Source: Costus lasius (taxonomy: Eukaryota; Streptophyta; Magnoliopsida; Zingiberales; Costaceae). From it: 64,000 nt of DNA. A program made the translations under genes and the position numbers. Positions 57,950 through 64,000 of the stretch are shown one piece after another (positions within the stretch are counted from its first letter, which is position 1; every line of letters begins with the position of its first letter). The notes under the pieces were generated by a model. That model did not search any database. It was not told where the DNA came from and saw only the letters and a program-made list of their open reading frames with translations. The stretch covers positions 85,793,461 through 85,857,460 of the forward strand of contig CM050447.1 of assembly GCA_027563935.2 (NCBI GenBank). Direction: 5' to 3'.

Positions 57950-58758
57950 GTTCACATGCGACTACTTGATGCACAGTTTACATACATAGCTTGCGCATGT
58001 GATGTTAGTCATACATAGTTTGCGCATATATCATAGTTGTTTTTCAAACAAAAATTATCTTCATGCGCGACTCCACTAGATCTATCTGTGCGCCTAGTTC
58101 AAACACTTAGACGGGTTAACAGTTTTGAAGTCATTAGTCAAGTATGGACCCAACAGCCTAATCAGACTATCTGACAGCCTGGATGGGCGGCTGGATAACA
58201 CTTGTGCGCAAGCTGTACAGGTGGCTATAAGCCGACTGCAGAAGGGCGTGTAGCGATGTCTGTTTGAGGCGCCTAGTGAACGATCATGATTATGGCCCGG
58301 GGTCACACCCGCTTGCCGGAAATCATGTGGGACGTTCAGCTCTTAAGGCATGCATAGTCGACCATTGGGTCGACGCAAGTCAGTTATGACTGGGTGCATG
58401 CAAGGGCAGTGGGTCTGACTTGGTCTGACGAGTGGATATCTGTTAATGGACCGTTGTAAGGTAGTGGGGCACATAAGGAAATAAAATTGATGCCATGGGT
58501 TTTTCTAAAATTTTATTTCTGTTTGGATCACATGTAGTACATGTTTAACATGTTGCATTGAGTATATTGAGTGTTTATTTAATCCTATGTGGGCTGCCCT
58601 ATTTTGTATGCTGTGCTGGGGCCTGCGTGCCTGGAAATTAATATATTTGATGTGATCTGCGAGTCACATTTGACATTATATGAATGTATAATTGACCTGC
58701 GTGTCAAACCATGTATAGATAGTTTAAAATGTAATTTGATCAGACATGAGCACACAGC
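57950..58758 (+). other. Leader of copia copy 2, second part
   Basis: It resumes after the solo LTR and follows the copy 1 and 4 leaders in order (agatct, gacgggtt, gtcacacccgcttgcc near 58301-58316, ggaccgttgtaagg). It stops at cagacatgagcacacagc, where copy 5 is inserted, at the edge of the tRNA-like module of the other leaders. Confidence 0.8.
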
Positions 58759-60440
58759 TATTAGAACCCCTTTCGAGAGGGGGGCGCAAACCTTAATAGG
58801 CGCATGTGAAACCTTTTCTTGCGGAATCTAGGGTTTCTATGATCGCATGTATGTTTCAATGATCAACTTGCAAAGATTGGAAAAAATCCATACCATGGCC
58901 ATCGCTTGGATGGTGCGTTGGAAGAAGAGAGCAACTTTGATCTCCTCCAAAAGTTCACACACAAGATGAAGATCGCTTACTTCCTTGGCGTCCCTTGTGC
59001 TAGCAAGGCACCCAAGCTTCCTTGTCGAATGGAAGGGGATGATGAAGTCTCTCTTGGCCGATCCTTCTTGTCGTCGACTTACACCACGCAAGAGTGTGTG
59101 TGTCGTCGAGAGCAAAGGGGAGACGAGCGTTAGAGAAGCCTTGTGATCGAACGTTGAGACGTTCATCACTTTGGAAAACCGAAATGCCAAAATTAGCAAG
59201 ACTTCAATACATGCGTTATGCGTTCACATGAAGTGAACCAAACGCATATCTCTTCTCTCATATGAACCAAGCGCTCACATATGAGCCGGTTCAATGTAGT
59301 TGGTCCAATGACCAAACCAAATCAGCCCAAGTATTGGTCCAGATCAAATTAAACCCTAAGGTTCAAGATCTGACCGTTCATCTTTTGATGCTACTGATCT
59401 CACCGATCTAGCATCAACTCTCTCGATCGAAGCTTACTGATCTTGAGCCCTAACCAATCAAACATGATCAGACCAGATCTCACTTACAATCAGAGATTAA
59501 ATCCCTTTAAACTGAACCGAAACAATTCAGTCCACACGATCTGACTCAAGTAAGCCATATCATCAAATTGTGCGACCCTTAGGGTTTCCTTTAAATGTCG
59601 GTAACGATAACTCACGTTATCACGATCAGTGAGGGGTATCTAGCAACACATCACTGTCTCCCGATATAAAGGAAAGACTCTTCCAAGACTACACCCAAAC
59701 CACGGCACAAGTGTGAATCAACTCACAAGGCATACATGTTTCCTTTGCCACTGGATGTTCTTATTGGACAAGCGTGTCAAGCCTGTGACTCCAATATGAT
59801 GAGCATGATTAGATCAGATGAACATAGTCACCTGGGTATGGCCATACACTTTCTCAATCATCTCATTTAAGGGGGGCCCCTTCAGAACATCTCACTCCAA
59901 TTAAGGAGACGGCAATCCTATATCTATCACTAGTGTCCTAACCTGACTCATGATCATTATCCAAGATAGTCTATAACCATTATGTTTCAAATGATATTGA
60001 ACTACCTCAAAACAATGACAATCATCATTTAGAAACACAAGTGATCTCAAGTCAGAGGACATGTGCCACTTGTTGCATACAAGGATTATTCACATTGTGA
60101 CAAGCAATTGAATATCCAAGTAGGGTCTGTCCAGTACATCCAATGTACCCATGAGTCTACATCTTATTCCATGCTCGAAGCATCCTATAAGATTAGAACA
60201 CATATTAGTCTCAATCATATCAAGGCTGTCTCATGTTCACCAAGATATCTCGACTAAGGACAATATAGCATGTCAGCCTAGCTGAACAGCATTGAGACAT
60301 TATTCAGAAGAACACACATTGCAGCAGATGATGTAACAACCTGAATAATAACCATTGCCTTTATAAACACAAGAGTTTATTACATGATACTTTTACAATC
60401 CCAAGGCCTCAAACATTAGCCTTAAGGGCATACCCCAACA
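58759..60440 (-). repeat. 3' LTR of copia copy 5
   Basis: About 1682 bp, ending on the plus strand in taccccaaca. Its partner is beyond the window, so its age cannot be judged. Confidence 0.85.
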
Positions 60441-60454
60441 ATCTCCCACTTGCA
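60441..60454 (-). other. Polypurine tract of copia copy 5
   Basis: The same tgcaagtgggagat as in the other copies, on the minus strand. Confidence 0.8.
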
Positions 60455-60460
60455 CTTAAT

Positions 60461-63400
60461 CTAATGGTTGAGAAATCTCAAACCCATATTATTACAGTGC
60501 TTCTCATGCTTCTGCTGCGCCAGAGGCTTGGTAAGCGGGTCAGCCAGATTGTCGTCTGTATGAACCTTGCATATTTTGATCTCGCCACGATCAATGATCT
60601 CCCGGATCAAGTGAAACCGTCTCTGTATGTGCTTGGACTTCTGGTGCGACCGTGGTTCCTTTGCTTGTGCGATTGCTCCAGTGTTATCACAGAAGATAAC
60701 CAACGGATCTGCAGTTGAAGGAACGACACCAAGTTCCTGAATGAACTTACGAATCCACACTGCCTCCTTGGATGCTTCCGAGGCTGCAACATACTCGGCT
60801 TCTGTTGTGGAATCAGCAACAGTAGACTGTTTGAAACTCTTCCACACCACTGCTCCACCATTCAAGCTAAAAACATAGCCTGATTGCGATCGGAAATCAT
60901 CCTGGTCCGACTGGAATGAAGCGTCAGTATATCCTTCTATACTGAGTTCTTCCTGACCACCATATATCAAGAACATATCTTTGGTCCTCCGCAGATATTT
61001 TAAAATGTTCTTGACCGCAATCCAGTGCGCCAAACCTGGATTACTTTGGAATCGACTGGGCACGCTTAACTCGTAAGCGACGTCTGGGCGAGTACACAAC
61101 ATCGCATACATAATGGACCCAATAGCCGAAGCATAAGGCGTATTGTCCATTTCATCTTTCTCAGTCTGTGTTTGTGGACACTGACTCTTCGAAAGATTCA
61201 GACCATGTCTGACTGGAAGATATCCTCTTTTAGAATTCTCTAAATGAAATCTCTCCAGGACTTTATCGATGTAAGTACTCTGGCACAGCCCGAGAAGCCT
61301 CTTAGATCTATCCCTGCAGATCTTCACACCTAATACATAGGCTGCTTCTCCTAGATCTTTCATCTGGAAACATTTCCTTAACCATGCCTTAACCGCATGC
61401 ATTTCAGGAATGTCATTTCCAATGATCAAGATATCATCGACGTAGAGGACTAGGAAAGTAATCACGCTCCCACTAAACCTCTTATATACACACGGGTCAT
61501 CTTCGTTCTTGATGAAACCAAACTCAGAGATTGAATCATCAAAACGAATATTCCAGCTTCTAGATGCTTGTTTCAGTCCATAAATGGACTTCTTTAACTT
61601 GCATATTTTATGACGATCTGATGGATTAGTGAAACCTTCAGGTTGTGTCATATACACATCCTCATCCAGTTTTCCGTTAAGGAAAGCTGTCTTCACATCC
61701 ATCTGCCAGATCTCATAATCGTAATATGCAGCTATCGCGAAAAGAATCCGAATAGACTTAAACATGGCTACAGGAGAGAAAGTTTCATCATAATCTATCC
61801 CGTAGATTTGTTTGAAACCTTTCGCAACTAGCCTGCCTTTATAGGTAACCACGTTACCATCCATGTCAATCTTCTTCTTGAAGATCCATTTACAGCCTAT
61901 AGGGATTACTCCCGGAGGCGGATCAACCAAATCCCAGACTTGGTTATCTGACATGGAGTCCATCTCGGCTCGCATAGCTTCAAGCCACCTAGCTGACTCC
62001 GGTCCACTGACCGCATCCGCATAAGTGAGGGGTTCATCATTATCAATGATGTAGACTCCATCATAGCGCTCAGGCTGTCGACGGATCCTTCCCGATCTTC
62101 GCGGTTCCCGTGGTATCTGAGCCTCAGGTTGTTCAATAACCTGCTCAACTGGCTCAGGCTCATCCAACTGTGCTTGACTACTTTGTCCTTCCTCTGGATT
62201 CTCATCCAGCTTTATTTCTCTCCCACTGGCTTCTTGCAGAATAAACTCCTTCTCAAGAAAAATTGCCGTCCGAGCAACAAATACCTTGTTCTCCTTGGGA
62301 TCGTAGAAATAATAACCCTTAGTTTCCTTAGGGTATCCGACAAAGATACATTTCTCAGATCTGCTCTCCAGTTTCCCAGAGGCGAGCTTTTTAACATAAG
62401 CCTCGCAACCCCAGATCTTTATAAATGTCAAGCTTGGCTGTTTCCCATACCATAATTCATATGGAGTCTTTGAAATTGCCTTGGATGGCACTCGGTTTAG
62501 TACCTTTGCAGCTGTTTCCAGTGCAAATCCCCAAAAGGAGTAAGGTAGAGTAGCCTGACTCATCATAGAACGAACCATATCTAGTAACGTTCTATTTCTC
62601 CTCTCGGACACACCATTCCATTGCGGTGTTCCTGGCGGAGTGAGCTGTGAGATAATCCCACACTCTTTTAGATAGTCAGTAAACGCATGACTCAAGTATT
62701 CTCCACCTCGATCAGAACGAAGTGCCTTGATATTTCGGCCTAGCTGATTCTGTACTTCATTTTTGAACTCTTTGAACTTGTCAAAAGATTCACTCTTATG
62801 TCTCATAAGATAGACATAACCATACCTACTGAAATCATCAGTAAAGGTAATGAAGTACTGATAGCCACCTCTGGCATGTTTACTAAATGGCCCACACACA
62901 TCACTGTGTATAAGGTCAAGTAAACCTGAAGCCCTTTGACCTTTGTTAGGAAAAGGAGACTTCGTCATTTTACCCATTAAACAAGCTTTGCATGTATCAA
63001 TCTCCTCATAGGAGAATGATCCCAGCAGTCCATGATCATGCAACCGCTTAATGCGCTTCTTGTTAATATGGCATAAACGACTATGCCATAGCAAGGTGCT
63101 GTCATCAGCATACTTGGCTTTCTTATTATCAATGTTTTGTATAGAATATTCCATGTCCAACATGAATAACCCATTGTTAATTGAACCAGTAGCATAAACA
63201 ATATTATCAAGAGTAAGATAACACTTTGAAATCTTGCATTCAAAGGAAAACCCTTTCCTGACAAGAGCAGGAATAGAGATAATATTTTTGGTAATACTGG
63301 GTACAAAGTAACAATTGTTTAATTCTAATACAATGCCAGATGGTAATGAGATGTAATAATCCCCTACAGCAACAGCAACAACCCGTGCCCCGTTTCCAAC

Positions 63401-64000
63401 TCGTAGGTCCACCTCATGCTGTCCCACCTGCCTTCTTCTCTTGAGTTCCTGTACATTTGAACAAATGTGAACTCCACATGCAGTGTCCAACACCCATGAA
63501 ATAGAAGAAGATGAAACCATGACTTCCGTCACGTGTATACCTGAGCCAGAAGCGATGCTTCCCCTCTTATCTCCTTGGAGCGCTTTACAGTCCTTTTTCC
63601 AGTGACCCAGCTGGCCACAGTGGAAACACCTGTTGTCCTTCGACCGCTTAACCTTCTGTTTCAGAGCCTTACTGTAGTTCTTGACAGGGGCTTTGCCCTT
63701 CTTCCCCTTCTTCTTGTTCCTGGAAGGAACCATTAAGACAGAGGTTGAAGGCTTTCCCTTCAGAGTCTCCTCAGTAGTCAAGAGCATATTCAGCAGCTCT
63801 GCCGGAGTACAATCGATTTTGTTCATATTAAAGTTAATAATGAACGCATCGAAAGAGGGCGGGAGAGACTGCAGAATAAGGTCTACAGCAAGCTCCTGGT
63901 TGATGGTATGCCCCAGTTTCTCCAGAGCCTCCTTGTGCCCAATCATCTTGAGCACGTGAGCTCCCACTGGGCTCCCTTCAGCCAGTTTGCTCTGAAAGAA
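60461..64000 (-). CDS. Copia Gag-Pol polyprotein, open but truncated by the window (copy 5)
   Basis: About 1180 codons are visible and open; the first ~117 residues of Gag lie past 64000. The zinc knuckle, protease motif WVLDTAC, integrase (HSDVCGP, LRSDRGGEY, ERRNRTL), RT (QMDVKTAFLNG, YVDDILIIG) and RNase H (GYTDASFQSD, TTEAEYVAASEA) are intact. One difference from the other copies may matter: HSRLCHINKK replaces HSRLGHIN in the pre-integrase zinc segment. No stop or frameshift is seen, so it may be a second coding-competent member; completeness cannot be judged here. Confidence 0.93.
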   Translation of the reverse strand, partial: FFQSKLAEGSPVGAHVLKMIGHKEALEKLGHTINQELAVDLILQSLPPSFDAFIINFNMNKIDCTPAELLNMLLTTEETLKGKPSTSVLMVPSRNKKKGKKGKAPVKNYSKALKQKVKRSKDNRCFHCGQLGHWKKDCKALQGDKRGSIASGSGIHVTEVMVSSSSISWVLDTACGVHICSNVQELKRRRQVGQHEVDLRVGNGARVVAVAVGDYYISLPSGIVLELNNCYFVPSITKNIISIPALVRKGFSFECKISKCYLTLDNIVYATGSINNGLFMLDMEYSIQNIDNKKAKYADDSTLLWHSRLCHINKKRIKRLHDHGLLGSFSYEEIDTCKACLMGKMTKSPFPNKGQRASGLLDLIHSDVCGPFSKHARGGYQYFITFTDDFSRYGYVYLMRHKSESFDKFKEFKNEVQNQLGRNIKALRSDRGGEYLSHAFTDYLKECGIISQLTPPGTPQWNGVSERRNRTLLDMVRSMMSQATLPYSFWGFALETAAKVLNRVPSKAISKTPYELWYGKQPSLTFIKIWGCEAYVKKLASGKLESRSEKCIFVGYPKETKGYYFYDPKENKVFVARTAIFLEKEFILQEASGREIKLDENPEEGQSSQAQLDEPEPVEQVIEQPEAQIPREPRRSGRIRRQPERYDGVYIIDNDEPLTYADAVSGPESARWLEAMRAEMDSMSDNQVWDLVDPPPGVIPIGCKWIFKKKIDMDGNVVTYKGRLVAKGFKQIYGIDYDETFSPVAMFKSIRILFAIAAYYDYEIWQMDVKTAFLNGKLDEDVYMTQPEGFTNPSDRHKICKLKKSIYGLKQASRSWNIRFDDSISEFGFIKNEDDPCVYKRFSGSVITFLVLYVDDILIIGNDIPEMHAVKAWLRKCFQMKDLGEAAYVLGVKICRDRSKRLLGLCQSTYIDKVLERFHLENSKRGYLPVRHGLNLSKSQCPQTQTEKDEMDNTPYASAIGSIMYAMLCTRPDVAYELSVPSRFQSNPGLAHWIAVKNILKYLRRTKDMFLIYGGQEELSIEGYTDASFQSDQDDFRSQSGYVFSLNGGAVVWKSFKQSTVADSTTEAEYVAASEASKEAVWIRKFIQELGVVPSTADPLVIFCDNTGAIAQAKEPRSHQKSKHIQRRFHLIREIIDRGEIKICKVHTDDNLADPLTKPLAQQKHEKHCNNMGLRFLNH

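Larger units (their letters stand above)
34948..58758 (+). mobile_element. Copia copy 2 (5' LTR and leader only in this window)
   Basis: The 5' LTR is split: 34948-36472, then copy 4, then 54785-54928. A primer site and the start of the leader follow (54930-55002). A solo LTR then intervenes (55003-57944), after which the leader resumes (57950-58758) and is cut by copy 5. Leader wording matches copies 1 and 4 in order. Gag-pol and the 3' LTR must lie to the right of the window, beyond copy 5. The bases left of the LTR are atgat (34943-34947). Confidence 0.88.
58759..64000 (-). mobile_element. Copia copy 5 (3' LTR and most of gag-pol; runs off the window)
   Basis: It reads on the minus strand, with its 3' LTR at about 58759-60440, a polypurine tract and gag-pol to the window edge. 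Its outer LTR start is approximate because the terminus is mutated and the second target duplication lies outside. It is inserted in the leader of copy 2. Confidence 0.9.

Overview
This 64 kb window is plant nuclear DNA made almost entirely of nested LTR retrotransposons; I found no convincing host gene, RNA gene or CRISPR array. The evidence for a flowering plant is: plant-type Ty1/copia and Ty3/gypsy (Tekay-like chromovirus and Athila/Tat) polyproteins, initiator-tRNA-Met and tRNA-Asp type primer-binding sites, AT-rich flanks, and stop codons that look like methyl-cytosine decay. I cannot name the species. Layout: 1-6700 is an old AT-rich flank with a decayed gypsy-type LTR (about 296-2023), weak tandem repeats, a GC-rich island (4500-4970) and a ~40-bp tandem array (5800-6690). 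From about 6700 to 29112 lies an old minus-strand copia element (LTR, RNase H, RT), now in three pieces. It was broken by an Athila/Tat-type LTR fragment (7215-8570), by a complete plus-strand copia element ('copy 1', 8854-28323, target duplication attgt), and by an Athila/Tat gag-protease element starting at 29113. Copy 1 is itself split by a minus-strand Tekay chromovirus (13855-24218, target duplication atact). A second copia element of the same family ('copy 2', starting at 34948) sits in an Athila/Tat LTR fragment. Copy 2 carries three further insertions: copy 4 (36473-54779, plus strand, duplication cctct) in its LTR, a solo Tekay-like LTR (55003-57944, duplication tttat) in its leader, and copy 5 (about 58759 to beyond 64000, minus strand), also in its leader. 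Copy 4 in turn holds copy 3 (38415-47585, minus strand, duplication ctgta). The deepest chain is old copia > Athila/Tat LTR > copy 2 > copy 4 > copy 3. LTR differences counted by eye agree with this order: copy 1 about 20 in 1690 bp, Tekay about 10 in 3.3 kb, copy 4 about 11 in 1686 bp, and copy 3 none seen in 1705 bp. Copy 3 has a complete 1294-codon gag-pol, two apparently identical LTRs, PBS, polypurine tract and target duplication, so it is the best candidate for a recently or currently mobile element. The genes work as transposon cassettes: the LTR promotes transcription, a ~1.8 kb leader precedes one gag-protease-integrase-RT-RNase H polyprotein, and the PBS and polypurine tract prime cDNA synthesis. 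Because copies 3 and 5 lie opposite to copy 4, the locus also holds very large near-identical inverted repeats that could feed siRNA silencing of the family. Other points of interest are a possible spliced leader intron, a tRNA-like module in the leader, an unusual D-T-A-C protease motif in all readable copia copies, and palindrome-rich Athila/Tat LTRs.
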